The notes: generated by a model from the sequence alone, not told the origin. A stretch of DNA of 64,000 bases from Subsaxibacter sp. CAU 1640 (GCF_023156585.1 NZ_JALNMI010000001.1:496001-560000); one strand, 5' to 3'; positions 1 through 9,367 are shown, numbered from the stretch's first letter. Numbers and translations are program-made.

Positions 1-1265
1 TCTCCTGATGTTGGTTCATAAAACCGAAGCAATAATTTGGTCAAGGTTGTTTTTCCTGCACCATTTTGCCCAACAAATGCCATTTTTTCTCCAACATCAA
101 TCTTAAAACTGATGCCTTTCAGAATTTCATTGTCTGAATCGGGATAAGAAAATCGTACATTTATAAATTCAAAACCTGTTTGAATTTTAATAGGCAACGG
201 AATGTCTTCAACCGTTTTAGATTCAACAGATATATCCAAAAATTCAAAATAATCTTTTAGGTACAACGCACTTTCTGTAATACGAGTGAATTTTGAAAAG
301 AATTCCTGAAGGTTACGCGTCAAACGATTGAAAGCTCCGGACAAAAATGTCAACTCACCAAGAGTGATGATGCCAGATATCACTCGATAGATGATGAAAA
401 TATAGGCGCCATAATAACTCAACGTTCCCAAAACATTGAACAAAAACCCTAGTGCCGAGCGCTTGATTGCCAGTTTTTTGTTAAGATCGAAATATTCGTT
501 TGAAAGATTTTTGAATCGATCTACGATAAAATCTGTCAGGCCAAACAATTTGATTTCTTTGGCAGTCATATTGTTGGCTCCAATGAATCTCAAGTAATCC
601 AATTCACGACGTTCTGCCGTCCATCCACGTGCAAGAGAATATTGTTGTTGACTGAACCAAATTTCGTTTATGAACGATGGAATGATGCTCAACACCAAAA
701 GAATAATCAAATAAGGTTCAAAATAAATCAAACCCGCAACCAATGTCGCAATGGATATCAAGCTTTGAACTTCGCCAAGTGCATTCGACATTAAGTTGAC
801 ACGGCCAGCTGTTTGAATTCTGGCGCGTTCCAATTTGTCATAAAACTCGGAATCTTCCAATAAGCTGATGTCAATTTGATTGGTTTTTTTGATGATTGAT
901 ACCGAAGAATCTATGGAATAAGCATCACCAAGCAAACTATCTGTCAATGAAATGGCACGACTGACCAAATCAGAAAGAATTATTAAGCCAAATTCAATGG
1001 CTACATAGGTCCAGAGTTTTGTTAAGTCTGATACTTCGAGTTTAGATTGCAGTACGATTTCATCAATGATGACTTTTCCAATCCAAAGAATGACCACAGG
1101 CAATAATGCTCCGATCAATCTGCAAACCGCAGACATCAGGAACATTTTCTTATTGGTCTTCCAAATTTCCTTGAAAAATCGAGGAATAAATATGAGAGCG
1201 CTAAAAGACTGTCTTAAGCTTGTTTTGCTATTATCTTTTAGCGATTTAGGAGTTGGCCTAGGCAT
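1..1265 (-). CDS. ABC transporter, fused permease and ATPase (C-terminus cut by window edge)
   Basis: Half-transporter with an N-terminal membrane domain followed by the nucleotide-binding domain; about 421 codons lie in the window. The reverse strand starts MPRPTPKSLKDNS at 1265 and has hydrophobic segments typical of the type I ABC exporter fold. Walker A GQNGAGKTT lies near residue 395, close to the window edge; the signature and Walker B lie outside. The start sits 14 bp after the sufT stop, so it probably belongs to the sufE-sufT transcript. Exporters of this layout move lipids, peptides or drugs across the inner membrane; the substrate cannot be told from what is visible. A link to Fe-S assembly is only positional. 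Confidence 0.9.
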   Translation of the reverse strand, partial: MPRPTPKSLKDNSKTSLRQSFSALIFIPRFFKEIWKTNKKMFLMSAVCRLIGALLPVVILWIGKVIIDEIVLQSKLEVSDLTKLWTYVAIEFGLIILSDLVSRAISLTDSLLGDAYSIDSSVSIIKKTNQIDISLLEDSEFYDKLERARIQTAGRVNLMSNALGEVQSLISIATLVAGLIYFEPYLIILLVLSIIPSFINEIWFSQQQYSLARGWTAERRELDYLRFIGANNMTAKEIKLFGLTDFIVDRFKNLSNEYFDLNKKLAIKRSALGFLFNVLGTLSYYGAYIFIIYRVISGIITLGELTFLSGAFNRLTRNLQEFFSKFTRITESALYLKDYFEFLDISVESKTVEDIPLPIKIQTGFEFINVRFSYPDSDNEILKGISFKIDVGEKMAFVGQNGAGKTTLTKLLLRFYEPTSG

Positions 1266-1279
1266 TAATTATCATCAAA

Positions 1280-1606
1280 TTAGAGCATTCCAAGTTCTAA
1301 CTTGGCTTCTTCACTCATCAAATCCTGGCTCCAAGGTGGGTCAAACGTGATTTCAACTTCGGCAGATTTTACTTCATTAATGGATTTGATTTTTTCTTCA
1401 ACTTCCACTGGCAAAGTTTCGGCCACGGGACAATTAGGCGTCGTTAAGGTCATCAAGATTTTGACATCGTAATCCTCATTGACAAAAACGTCATATATCA
1501 ACCCAAGTTCGTAGATGTCCACTGGGATTTCAGGATCATAAATAGTTTTCAAAACCTTCACTATTTTTTCGCCCAATGCATTTGTATCTATAGTTGCTTC
1601 GCTCAT
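1280..1606 (-). CDS. SufT-like DUF59/MIP18-family Fe-S assembly protein
   Basis: A 108-residue single-domain DUF59 protein. Family members (SufT, PaaD, eukaryotic CIA2/MIP18) help load or mature Fe-S clusters on target proteins in the cytosol. The diagnostic stretch TIYDPEIPVDIYELGLIYDV (residues 21-40) and TTPNCPVAE with the conserved Cys59 are both present. Length fits the family. It follows sufE by about 60 bp and precedes the ABC transporter by 14 bp. In Flavobacteriaceae this gene is routinely found near suf genes. The symbol sufT is left out because the experimentally studied SufT proteins are more distant. Confidence 0.92.
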   Translation of the reverse strand: MSEATIDTNALGEKIVKVLKTIYDPEIPVDIYELGLIYDVFVNEDYDVKILMTLTTPNCPVAETLPVEVEEKIKSINEVKSAEVEITFDPPWSQDLMSEEAKLELGML

Positions 1607-1669
1607 ATTCTAATGTTCCAAGTTCAAAATTCAAAGTTGAATCAAAAAGAAATCTTAAATTTTGAATGT

Positions 1670-2092
1670 TTAATTTAATTGTGTTTGGTATGCGATAGCA
1701 TACATTTTTAACTGCTTGATCATACTCACTAATCCGTTGGCGCGAGTAGGTGACAAATGTTCTTTTAAACCTATCTCATCTATGAAACCTGTATCAGCTT
1801 CAATAATGTCTTTGGGGCTTTGATTTGAAAACACTCGTATCAAAATTGCAATAATTCCTTTGGTGATAATGGCATCGCTATCGGCTGTAAAAATCACTTT
1901 ATCATTTTCCATTTCCGCGTACACCCAAACCTTGCTTTGACAGCCTTTGATGATGTTTTCTTCAGTTTTGTATTGTTCGTCAATCAATGGTAGAGTCTTG
2001 CCTAAATCAATCATATATTGATAGCGTTCCTCCCAATCTTCAAACATTGAAAATTCATCTATTATTTCTTCTTGTATTTCCTTGATTGTCAT
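1670..2092 (-). CDS. sufE: SufE family cysteine desulfuration protein
   Basis: SufE accepts the persulfide sulfur from the SufS active-site cysteine and passes it to the SufBCD scaffold in the cytosol. The 140-residue protein has the usual family length, and the catalytic cysteine is Cys51 in IIKGCQSKVWV, the SufE signature. SufS itself is encoded 2 kb upstream on the same strand, separated by two exported-protein genes. A perfect -7 box at 2107-2114 lies directly before the start, so sufE appears to begin its own unit sufE-sufT-ABC rather than relying on the main suf promoter. Confidence 0.96.
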   Translation of the reverse strand: MTIKEIQEEIIDEFSMFEDWEERYQYMIDLGKTLPLIDEQYKTEENIIKGCQSKVWVYAEMENDKVIFTADSDAIITKGIIAILIRVFSNQSPKDIIEADTGFIDEIGLKEHLSPTRANGLVSMIKQLKMYAIAYQTQLN

Positions 2093-2106
2093 TTCAAAAT
2101 TTTACG

Positions 2107-2114
2107 CAAAGATA
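2107..2114 (-). promoter_or_regulatory. -7 promoter box upstream of sufE
   Basis: The reverse strand reads TATCTTTG, a perfect match to the Bacteroidota -7 consensus TAnnTTTG. It lies 15 bp before the sufE ATG. No clear TTG element is seen about 20 bp upstream, so support rests on the -7 box alone. Confidence 0.55.
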
Positions 2115-2122
2115 CGCTTTAT

Positions 2123-2611
2123 CTAATTTTTTTCGTGAGATGCTTTTATGGATAACACTTTATTAACAACTGCTTCAATAGCTTTTGGTGGATGTCCGTG
2201 ATCAAAACTGTTGCTGGTTGTTTCCGATTTACCTTCAACCACACCCAAAGTGGCAAATGCAGCACCATCATACTGTCTCATAGATGTTGGTGCTTCGAGA
2301 TTAGGCAGCTCATTGACTTTTACTTTGTTTAATTTCTCCATAAGTTCATTCCAATCACCTTCTGAAGTTGGGTATGTCATTTTTGAAACATGGTTTCTGT
2401 CCATTGTGATGGTTGTGGAATCTTTAGACACCCAGATGCGCTCATAAAAACCGCGTGTTGAAGCTTCATACCAGATAGTTTTAATTTCTTGTGACATGTC
2501 GTGAGATGTTTTTTCAGAATTGTCTCTGCCTATAGTCAATTCTGATGCTTTATTTTGCTCACAATCCTTGTTGAGCATAAAAATAGCAAGTATGGCAAAT
2601 AGTAATTTCAT
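2123..2611 (-). CDS. Conserved hypothetical secreted protein
   Basis: A 162-residue protein I do not assign to a named family. It starts with a short hydrophobic stretch (MKLLFAILAIFMLNKDC) that looks like an export signal; Cys17 could be lipidated, but the preceding LNKD is not a canonical lipobox. The rest is soluble and predicted mixed alpha/beta, with a distinctive YDGAAFATLGV segment and an SFDHGHPPKAIE segment near the C-terminus. It sits between the M43 protease gene and sufE on the same strand. The function is unknown; its position inside the split suf region may be incidental. Confidence 0.8.
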   Translation of the reverse strand: MKLLFAILAIFMLNKDCEQNKASELTIGRDNSEKTSHDMSQEIKTIWYEASTRGFYERIWVSKDSTTITMDRNHVSKMTYPTSEGDWNELMEKLNKVKVNELPNLEAPTSMRQYDGAAFATLGVVEGKSETTSNSFDHGHPPKAIEAVVNKVLSIKASHEKN

Positions 2612-2763
2612 GATTTAAGTGTTTCTATATTTAATACAAAAACGAAGCCAAAAGAATTTTGTCTCAATTTAATCTTTGAAAAAAACTGCATGAGTATAGC
2701 TTTCTGTTTTCATGAACAAAAGTATCAAAATTTTACCTCACACAAACTGCTAAACAAATGTAT

Positions 2764-2802
2764 AATACTGAAAAGACGCCAATGTGGCGTCTTTTCAGTA
2801 TT
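2764..2802 (-). terminator. Perfect 17-bp hairpin downstream of the M43 protease gene
   Basis: Arms 2764-2780 and 2786-2802 are exact inverted repeats around a 5-nt loop, and end 15 bp past the protease stop codon. The uridine tract lies within the stem rather than after it, so the hairpin may act as an intrinsic terminator or as a 3' end stabiliser. Confidence 0.7.
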
Positions 2803-2816
2803 AGTAAGCTTTGAAA

Positions 2817-3878
2817 TTAGTTAATCATAGACGCTCTTGGGCCTCCAGATTCAAAGATTGTTCTCATTCTTGCCTTTTGACCTTCGGTAAACATATACAT
2901 ACAAGCGTCATCTGTATAATCCATATAATTCATGGTCATATCTGTAGAATTGCAATGATTTGTTGGAAACGAAGGACATCCATAATTTGGTCTATCTGAC
3001 GAAGGAGTATCCGAAACATAATCATCCCTATTACATCTTCCATCTCCCCAAATATGTCTTAAATTTAGATAGTGACCAACTTCATGTGTTGCTGTTCTTC
3101 CTTTGTCAAAAGGCGCTGAAACATATCCTGTTGTTCCAAAATATTGTGGGGAAATAACCACGCCATCTGTTGAAGAAGGACCACCAGGAAATTGTGCATA
3201 ACCTAATATGCCTCCACCTATATTACAGACCCATATATTCAAATGTGTTTGCGGAGTCACTGGAGGATAAGCAGCTTTCATGGCATCATTTGTCCCCCAA
3301 GAAGATTGAGAATTGGCATGTCTAAATGTACCTGCCAATACAAACTCAATTTCAGAATCTGTAGCCACACCAGAGAACAATGAAGGAACTTGGTTACTGT
3401 CTGAATTATTTTTTCTAAAATCTCTATTGAGAACAGTTATTTGAGAGTTAATTTGAGTATCACTAATATTCTGCGCAGAAGTACTATATATTACGTGAAC
3501 ATATACGGGGATTGTAATAACTCCTAAATTGTCACCGGTTCCGGGGTCAGGATCAGAACCTCCATTGCCATTACCATTGCCATTGCCCGCCCCATCAGGT
3601 TTTTTTGCAGCAATACTCTTACGCGTGTTGTACTCTATATCATACATTTTTTTATATAAACCTTCGTTTTCATTGAGTAATCTGTTAAGATTTACCATTG
3701 AATAGCAAGATTTGGAACCTTCAGCTACTCTTGCAGCTTCTTCTGAATCAGAATCTGTGTAAACATAAAAATCACTCATGTCAACTTTACTTTGTTCTTG
3801 ATTTGGCGCTTCTTCATCTTTGTTACAAGACGTAAAAATCATGGCAAGGGCAGCCATGCTTAAAATCATTTTTTTCAT
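2817..3878 (-). CDS. Secreted M43-family zinc metalloprotease, lipoprotein
   Basis: A 353-residue exported metzincin of the M43 (cytophagalysin/pappalysin) type. The chosen start is the ATG at 3878, because it opens a clean lipoprotein signal, MKKMILSMAALAMIFTSC, with Cys18 as the lipidation site; an in-frame upstream ATG at 3950 would add 24 residues before it. A Gly/Asn-rich linker follows near residues 95-110. The zinc motif HEVGHYLNLRH is at 265-275, with the third His ligand and the Met-turn segment NYMDYTDDACMYMF further on. Asn replaces the usual metzincin Gly in the motif, a variant I recall from other Bacteroidota M43 proteins. It probably digests extracellular protein from the cell surface. 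Confidence 0.9.
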   Translation of the reverse strand: MKKMILSMAALAMIFTSCNKDEEAPNQEQSKVDMSDFYVYTDSDSEEAARVAEGSKSCYSMVNLNRLLNENEGLYKKMYDIEYNTRKSIAAKKPDGAGNGNGNGNGGSDPDPGTGDNLGVITIPVYVHVIYSTSAQNISDTQINSQITVLNRDFRKNNSDSNQVPSLFSGVATDSEIEFVLAGTFRHANSQSSWGTNDAMKAAYPPVTPQTHLNIWVCNIGGGILGYAQFPGGPSSTDGVVISPQYFGTTGYVSAPFDKGRTATHEVGHYLNLRHIWGDGRCNRDDYVSDTPSSDRPNYGCPSFPTNHCNSTDMTMNYMDYTDDACMYMFTEGQKARMRTIFESGGPRASMIN

Positions 3879-3992
3879 TTTGTTGATGTTTTGGTTAAAA
3901 AATTTGCTTAATATATAATTAAACAACCAATTTTTTGGTTTTTTATTCAATTAAACATAAGATTTTCGATGAAATGCAAATCTATTTGGAAA

Positions 3993-4020
3993 TTAAAAAA
4001 GCACTTAAGAAGGTGCTTAA
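3993..4020 (-). terminator. Terminator of the main suf operon
   Basis: On the reverse strand a stem AAGCAC/GTGCTT (3999-4004 with 4013-4018) is followed by a run of T, about 25 bp past the sufS stop. This marks the likely end of the sufABCDS transcript. Confidence 0.7.
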
Positions 4021-4045
4021 CAATAACAAACTAACTATGAGTTAC

Positions 4046-5260
4046 TTATGAAAGCATCGCTTTTGCTTTTTTAACGCCTTCCACCAAAGCATCAATTTCT
4101 TGTTTGGTATTATAGAATGCAAAGGAGGCTCGCACAGTACCTGGAATTTTGAAATAATCCATAATAGGTTGTGCACAATGGTGTCCAGTCCTAACTGCAA
4201 TTCCCATTTTGTCCAAAATTGTGCCTACATCGTAAGGATGAATTTCTTCCAAATTAAAAGAAACAACAGATGTTTTATGTTTTGAAGTTCCATAGATTTT
4301 TAAACCATCAATTTCAGAGAGTTTTTCTGTGGCATATTCCAAAAGTTCGTGCTCATAAGATTCAATGGCATCAAAACCGATGTGATTGAGGTAGTCAATA
4401 GCTGCTCCGAAAGCAATTCCTCCACAAATGTTTGGCGTCCCGGCTTCAAACTTATGTGGCAAATCAGCATAGGTGGTTTTTTCAAACGTTACTTCGGCAA
4501 TCATTTCTCCACCTCCTTGATATGGAGGCAACTTTTTAAGCCATTCTTCTTTTCCATACAACATTCCTACACCTGTTGGGCCACACATTTTGTGTGCTGA
4601 TGCTACATAAAAGTCAACATCCAATTGTTGTAAATCTGGTTTTAAATGGGGACACGCCTGCGCTCCATCAACCAAAACAGCTGCGCCAAAACTATGTGCC
4701 TTGTCGATGATATATTTGATAGGATTTATAGTGCCTAGAGCATTCGAAATATGATTGACAAAAACCAATTTTGTCTTCTCCGAAAGTAATTGGTCATATT
4801 CTGACATTATCAACTCCCCATCTTGATTCATCGGGATGACACGCAATGTGGTACCACTTCGCTCACAGAGCATTTGCCAAGGCACGATATTGCTGTGATG
4901 TTCCAATGCAGAAACCAACACTTCATCTCCTTTTTTCAGAAAGGATGAAAAACCGTTTGCAACGAGATTAATGCCGTGCGTTGTACCAGAGGTCATAATG
5001 ATTTCGTGGCTGTGTTTGGCATTAAAGTGCTTTTGGATTTTTAATCTAGCTTGCTCATATTTGTCAGTAGCTTCTTGACTTAAGCTGTGAACACCACGAT
5101 GAATATTTGCGTTATAATTTGAATAATAATCTACAATGACGTCTATGACTTGTGTTGGTGTTTGGGACGTTGCGGCATTATCAAAATACACCAAAGGCTT
5201 GCCATTGACTTTACGGGAAAATATGGGAAAATCTTTTCTTATGTTTTCTATGTTGAGCAT
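4046..5260 (-). CDS. sufS: Cysteine desulfurase SufS
   Basis: PLP-dependent group II cysteine desulfurase that releases sulfur from cysteine as a persulfide for SufE and the SufBCD scaffold. The start at 5260 gives MLNIENIRKDFPIFSRK and 404 residues, the usual SufS length; an in-frame ATG at 5308 would add 16 residues encoded by a repeat-like spacer and is rejected. The PLP lysine is Lys224 in ASAHKMCGPTG and the catalytic cysteine is Cys362 in RTGHHCAQP. It is the last gene of the sufA-B-C-D-S operon, 83 bp downstream of sufD, and is followed by a terminator. Confidence 0.97.
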   Translation of the reverse strand: MLNIENIRKDFPIFSRKVNGKPLVYFDNAATSQTPTQVIDVIVDYYSNYNANIHRGVHSLSQEATDKYEQARLKIQKHFNAKHSHEIIMTSGTTHGINLVANGFSSFLKKGDEVLVSALEHHSNIVPWQMLCERSGTTLRVIPMNQDGELIMSEYDQLLSEKTKLVFVNHISNALGTINPIKYIIDKAHSFGAAVLVDGAQACPHLKPDLQQLDVDFYVASAHKMCGPTGVGMLYGKEEWLKKLPPYQGGGEMIAEVTFEKTTYADLPHKFEAGTPNICGGIAFGAAIDYLNHIGFDAIESYEHELLEYATEKLSEIDGLKIYGTSKHKTSVVSFNLEEIHPYDVGTILDKMGIAVRTGHHCAQPIMDYFKIPGTVRASFAFYNTKQEIDALVEGVKKAKAMLS

Positions 5261-5343
5261 CTTGTTACGTTTAGCCCAGATTGAGGCATTGTTGGAGCTC
5301 TTTTGCAAAGCAAAAAGCGACTGCCGAAAGCTGGAAATTGCTT
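5261..5343. repeat. Repeat-like hairpin spacer between sufD and sufS
   Basis: This 83-bp gap contains an imperfect hairpin, GCTCTTTTGC (5297-5306), AAA loop, GCAAAAAGC (5310-5318), in a stretch richer in G+C than its surroundings. It also forms an open N-terminal extension of the sufS frame. Its look is that of a dispersed intergenic repeat; only one copy is seen in the window, so that remains inference. Confidence 0.4.
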
Positions 5344-6657
5344 CTAAAGATCAAAACCGATATTCACACCCAGCTTCGTGGCAATAATTTTAGTGATTCG
5401 TTGCTTGATTTCTGGGATTTTCACTGAACTCAAAACATTGTTGCTAAACGCATACATCAACAACGCCTTGGCTTCTTTTTCAGGAATTCCTCTTGAACGA
5501 AGATAAAACATAGCACTTTCATCCAACTGACCGATGGTACAGCCGTGCGAACACTTCACATCGTCTGCAAAAATTTCCAGTTGCGGCTTGGTGTTGATGG
5601 TTGCCTTATCGCTCACAAGGATATTGTTGTTGGCTTGAAACGCATTGGTTTTTTGTGCTTCCTTGTTGACAATGACCTTGCCATTAAAAACACCTGTTGC
5701 GCTGTCTCCAAAAATTCCTTTATAGTCTTGATGGCTTTCGCAGTTTGGCTCAATGTGATGTACCAAAGTGTTATGATCCACGTGCTGCTTATTACCAATA
5801 ATGGTAACGCCTTTCAACGTTGAATCGATACGTTCGCCATTTTGATAAAAGTTGAGATTATTACGCGTTAACTTACCACCAAAAGAAAAAGTATGCACTG
5901 AAGTAACACTTTCTCGTTTTTGGTCGATAAAAGTATTGTCTATCAACGATGCATTTTCGTTGTCATTCTGAATTTTATAATAATCTACGATGGCGCGCTT
6001 GTCTGCATAGATTTCTGTAACGCTATTGGTCAATACAGGATTGTCAGTCAAACTTTGATGACGCTCGATGATTTGAACGTGCGAGTTCTCATCAACAACG
6101 ATTAAATTACGAGGTTGCAACATTAAAGCTGCTTCACTTCCTGTAGAAAAATGTACAATTTGAATAGGTTTTGCTACAGATATATTCTTTCCGATATGAA
6201 TATAAGCTCCTTCGCAAGAAAATGCTGTATTGAGAGACGTAAGGCCATCTTTGGTAGCGACTTTGTCAAAATAATTTTCAATGATCGGTTGATATTTAGG
6301 TTTTGACAAGGCGGATGACATCAAACACACATCAATACCTTCGTGGGTGGTCTGTGATAAATGCGAAGCATATTTTCCATCGATGAAGACCACTTTATAG
6401 GTATCTATATCGTGTATAAAATACTTTTTGACATCGTTATATTCAATGGCATTATCGTGTTTTGGAAAAACGCTATAGTTGTGTTTTAACACATTATTCA
6501 GAGATGTATATTTCCAATTTTCTTCTTTTTTTGATGGAAATCCTTGAGATTCAAATCTCTTTATCGCTTCACTCCTAACATCGTGTACTGGTAAATCTAC
6601 ATCCACCAGATTTTCAAATGCCATAAAGGATGATATGAGTTTTTCTTTTAATTCCAT
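5344..6657 (-). CDS. sufD: Fe-S cluster assembly scaffold protein SufD
   Basis: A 437-residue member of the SufB/SufD family, which forms the SufBC2D scaffold where new Fe-S clusters are built in the cytosol. The C-terminal half carries the conserved parallel beta-helix, with DDVKCSHGCTIGQLDE and the following helix FYLRSRGIPEKEAKALL as the recognisable family segments. The N-terminal part is helical, as in SufD. It lies after sufC and before sufS. The 73-bp gap to sufC holds a long imperfect palindrome that might affect expression of sufD and sufS relative to sufB and sufC. Confidence 0.96.
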   Translation of the reverse strand: MELKEKLISSFMAFENLVDVDLPVHDVRSEAIKRFESQGFPSKKEENWKYTSLNNVLKHNYSVFPKHDNAIEYNDVKKYFIHDIDTYKVVFIDGKYASHLSQTTHEGIDVCLMSSALSKPKYQPIIENYFDKVATKDGLTSLNTAFSCEGAYIHIGKNISVAKPIQIVHFSTGSEAALMLQPRNLIVVDENSHVQIIERHQSLTDNPVLTNSVTEIYADKRAIVDYYKIQNDNENASLIDNTFIDQKRESVTSVHTFSFGGKLTRNNLNFYQNGERIDSTLKGVTIIGNKQHVDHNTLVHHIEPNCESHQDYKGIFGDSATGVFNGKVIVNKEAQKTNAFQANNNILVSDKATINTKPQLEIFADDVKCSHGCTIGQLDESAMFYLRSRGIPEKEAKALLMYAFSNNVLSSVKIPEIKQRITKIIATKLGVNIGFDL

Positions 6658-6670
6658 TTTGTTTAGTTTT

Positions 6671-6720
6671 CAGTCGCAGTCACAGTTTTCAGTTCCACTG
6701 TTTACTGCTACTGCGAACTG
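6671..6720. repeat. CAGT/ACTG imperfect palindrome between sufC and sufD
   Basis: The gap between sufC and sufD is made of short CAGT units in the left arm (6671-6693) and ACTG units in the right arm (6697-6720). The arms are imperfect inverted repeats and could fold into a roughly 20-bp stem in RNA or a cruciform in DNA. Seen directly; function is not known. Confidence 0.6.
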
Positions 6721-6730
6721 CATACTTAAA

Positions 6731-7483
6731 TTATGCGTTTACTTCTTCCTTAATCCAATCGTAACCTTTTTCCTCAAGTTCGTGAGCTAGTTCCTTGCCT
6801 CCTGATTTTACGATACGACCATCGTAAAGAACGTGTACAAAATCCGGTACGATGTAATCTAACAAACGTTGGTAGTGTGTGATTACAATCACTGCATTAT
6901 CTTTACTTTTAAGCTTGTTGACACCATTGGCCACAATTCGAAGGGCATCAATATCTAAACCTGAATCAGTCTCATCGAGAATTGCCAATTTCGGCTCCAA
7001 CATTGCCATTTGGAAAATTTCATTACGCTTTTTCTCTCCACCTGAAAAGCCTTCGTTTAAGGAACGTGACAGAAATTTACGGTCAATTTCCAGCATTTCA
7101 GATTTCTCACGGATCATTTTCAGCATTTCGTTAGCTGGCATATCAGGCAACCCTTTTGCCTTTCTGGTCTCATTGATGGCAGCCTTCATAAAATTGGTGA
7201 CACTTACGCCTGGTATTTCAACTGGATATTGAAATGATAAAAAGATGCCTTTATGCGCACGCTCTTCGGCAGCTAATTCATCTATGTTCTCATCATCCAA
7301 GAGAATTTCTCCTTCACTGACTTCATATTCTTCCTTTCCTGCAATGACTGAAGCCAAGGTACTCTTACCAGAACCATTCGGTCCCATAATGGCGTGTACT
7401 TCTCCTGGTTTTACTTCCAAATTAATGCCTCTTAAAATGGATTTATCTTCTACGCTTGCGTGTAAATTATTGATTTTTAGCAT
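6731..7483 (-). CDS. sufC: Fe-S cluster assembly ATPase SufC
   Basis: A 250-residue ABC-type ATPase without membrane domain; it powers cluster assembly on the SufBD scaffold. Walker [10 protein letters not shown] is at residues 34-42, the SufC-type signature [11 protein letters not shown] is near 145, Walker B with the switch region [12 protein letters not shown] is near 165, and the H-loop histidine is in VITHYQ. These are the diagnostic SufC residues. The start overlaps the end of the preceding lipoprotein gene by 17 bp, which suggests coupled translation. It is the third core gene of the operon. Confidence 0.98.
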   Translation of the reverse strand: MLKINNLHASVEDKSILRGINLEVKPGEVHAIMGPNGSGKSTLASVIAGKEEYEVSEGEILLDDENIDELAAEERAHKGIFLSFQYPVEIPGVSVTNFMKAAINETRKAKGLPDMPANEMLKMIREKSEMLEIDRKFLSRSLNEGFSGGEKKRNEIFQMAMLEPKLAILDETDSGLDIDALRIVANGVNKLKSKDNAVIVITHYQRLLDYIVPDFVHVLYDGRIVKSGGKELAHELEEKGYDWIKEEVNA

Positions 7484-7892
7484 TACTATCTTTTCCTAAT
7501 TTTATAATATTATTGTCGTTTGGGTCTGCCATTGAAACCTTGATGATTTCCAAGATCTCGATTCTATTGTCCCAACCTTCTTCGTTTTCTGGTTTTTTTG
7601 ATTTTTTTACTCTTAAAGTAACCTTAACTTCATCCGTAGCATCAGTTTTAAGAGGTTCAGACTGTATGATCAAATCTTGAAGCATTTGATTTTCTACAAC
7701 TCCGAACAATTCACTTTTAGTTTGAAATACTGCAGCATCGGCATAATACATAAAATTGCCTGAAACCAAGCTTTCATCAGAAGTTAGAGGTGTTTCGATG
7801 GTTTCAACCTCATTTTCAACTTCATTCTTCTTGTCGCTTTTACAACTTACAAGGACGATAACAATTGCCAAAAGTGAAATTATTTTTTTCAT
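7467..7892 (-). CDS. Lipoprotein of unknown function inside the suf operon
   Basis: A 141-residue protein with a clear lipoprotein signal, [17 protein letters not shown], with Cys17 as the lipidation site, then an acidic, Lys/Glu-rich linker. The mature part has a strand-like core ([20 protein letters not shown]) and no motif I recognise. It sits between sufB (27 bp gap) and sufC (17 bp overlap), so it must be co-transcribed with the cytosolic SUF machinery although its product is exported. No function is known; whether it is a passenger or takes part in iron or sulfur homeostasis cannot be told from sequence. Confidence 0.85.
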   Translation of the reverse strand: MKKIISLLAIVIVLVSCKSDKKNEVENEVETIETPLTSDESLVSGNFMYYADAAVFQTKSELFGVVENQMLQDLIIQSEPLKTDATDEVKVTLRVKKSKKPENEEGWDNRIEILEIIKVSMADPNDNNIIKLGKDSNAKNQ

Positions 7893-7918
7893 TAAATATT
7901 TGACTTTAAAATGATTAA

Positions 7919-9367
7919 TTATCCCACAGAGCCTTCAAGGCTTATTTCCAATAATTTTTGAGCTTCCACAGCAAACTCCATCGGTAACTTGTTTAAAACC
8001 TCTTTACTAAATCCGTTTACGATTAATGCAATGGCTTTTTCCGTATCAATTCCTCTTTGATTACAATAGAAAATTTGGTCTTCGCCAATTTTACTGGTCG
8101 TTGCCTCGTGCTCGATTTTAGCCGTTTTGTTTTTTGCTTCGATATATGGAAAGGTATGAGCGCCACATTCATTACCCATCAACAAACTATCACATTGGGA
8201 GAAGTTACGCGCATTGTCTGCTCTTGAACTTATCTGAACCAATCCTCGGTAAGAGTTTTGGGATTTTCCAGCAGAAATACCTTTGGAAATAATCGTTGAT
8301 TTTGTGTTTTTTCCAAGGTGAATCATTTTCGTTCCAGTATCTGCCTGCTGAAAATTATTGGTAACTGCAATCGAATAAAATTCACCAACAGAGTTATCGC
8401 CTTTCAAGACGCAACTTGGATATTTCCACGTAATTGCCGAACCTGTTTCTACTTGTGTCCACGAAATTTTCGCGTTTTTTTCGCAAAGACCTCGCTTTGT
8501 TACAAAGTTGTAAACACCGCCTTTTCCTTCGGCATTGCCAGGAAACCAGTTTTGTACTGTAGAGTATTTTATTTCGGCATCTTCCAAAGCAATCAATTCC
8601 ACGACTGCTGCGTGCAATTGATTTTCATCACGACTTGGAGCTGTACATCCTTCCAAATAACTCACATAGCTACCTTCATCCGCAATCACCAAGGTGCGCT
8701 CAAACTGACCTGTTCCTGCTTGATTGATTCGGAAATAGGTTGACAATTCCATAGGACATTTTACACCTTTCGGAATGTAGCAAAAGCTTCCGTCACTGAA
8801 AACAGCCGAATTTAAAGCTGCATAAAAGTTGTCTTTTTGAGGGACGACGGTTCCAATATATTTTCTGACTAGTTCAGGATATTCTCTAATGGCTTCACTA
8901 ATGGAACAAAAAATAATTCCCTTTTCGTTCAAAGTTTTTTTGAAAGTCGTTGCTACTGAAACTGAATCTACAACTACATCCATCGCCACACCAGCAAGCT
9001 TTTTTTGCTCATCTAGGGAAATCCCAAGTTTTTTGAAGGTTTCCAACAGTTCTGGATCTACCTCATCCAAACTATCGTATTTCGGTTTTTTATTTGGAGC
9101 AGAATAGTATGATATCGCTTGAAAATCGGGCTTAACATAATTAACATTTGCCCATTCTGGCTCAAGCATTTCTTTCCAAGCTCTAAACGATTCCAATCGC
9201 CATTCGGTCATCCAAAGCGGTTCTTCCTTCTTCGAAGAAATAGCCTTGATGATATCTTCATTTAATCCAACAGGAAATGTATCCGATTCAATATCAGTAT
9301 AGAAACCATACTCGTATTCCTTGGTTTTTAATTCTTCCCTTAAATCGTCTTCGGTATATTTACTCAT
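7919..9367 (-). CDS. sufB: Fe-S cluster assembly scaffold protein SufB
   Basis: A 482-residue SufB, the subunit of SufBC2D on which the nascent cluster is assembled. Family segments seen include [39 protein letters not shown] and, in the C-terminal part, [17 protein letters not shown] and [20 protein letters not shown]. The length fits SufB (about 465-495). It follows sufA by 9 bp and precedes the suf lipoprotein. The start has the conserved SufB N-terminal region with no better alternative downstream. Confidence 0.98.
   Translation of the reverse strand: MSKYTEDDLREELKTKEYEYGFYTDIESDTFPVGLNEDIIKAISSKKEEPLWMTEWRLESFRAWKEMLEPEWANVNYVKPDFQAISYYSAPNKKPKYDSLDEVDPELLETFKKLGISLDEQKKLAGVAMDVVVDSVSVATTFKKTLNEKGIIFCSISEAIREYPELVRKYIGTVVPQKDNFYAALNSAVFSDGSFCYIPKGVKCPMELSTYFRINQAGTGQFERTLVIADEGSYVSYLEGCTAPSRDENQLHAAVVELIALEDAEIKYSTVQNWFPGNAEGKGGVYNFVTKRGLCEKNAKISWTQVETGSAITWKYPSCVLKGDNSVGEFYSIAVTNNFQQADTGTKMIHLGKNTKSTIISKGISAGKSQNSYRGLVQISSRADNARNFSQCDSLLMGNECGAHTFPYIEAKNKTAKIEHEATTSKIGEDQIFYCNQRGIDTEKAIALIVNGFSKEVLNKLPMEFAVEAQKLLEISLEGSVG

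Noticed and set aside
3895-3945. Extended N-terminus of the M43 protease from the ATG at 3950
   Set aside because: It would put 24 residues ahead of a perfect lipoprotein signal, and the region is AT-rich promoter-like DNA.
5260-5308. Upstream ATG of sufS at 5308
   Set aside because: It adds 16 residues encoded by a hairpin spacer and lacks homology; the ATG at 5260 gives the standard 404-residue SufS.
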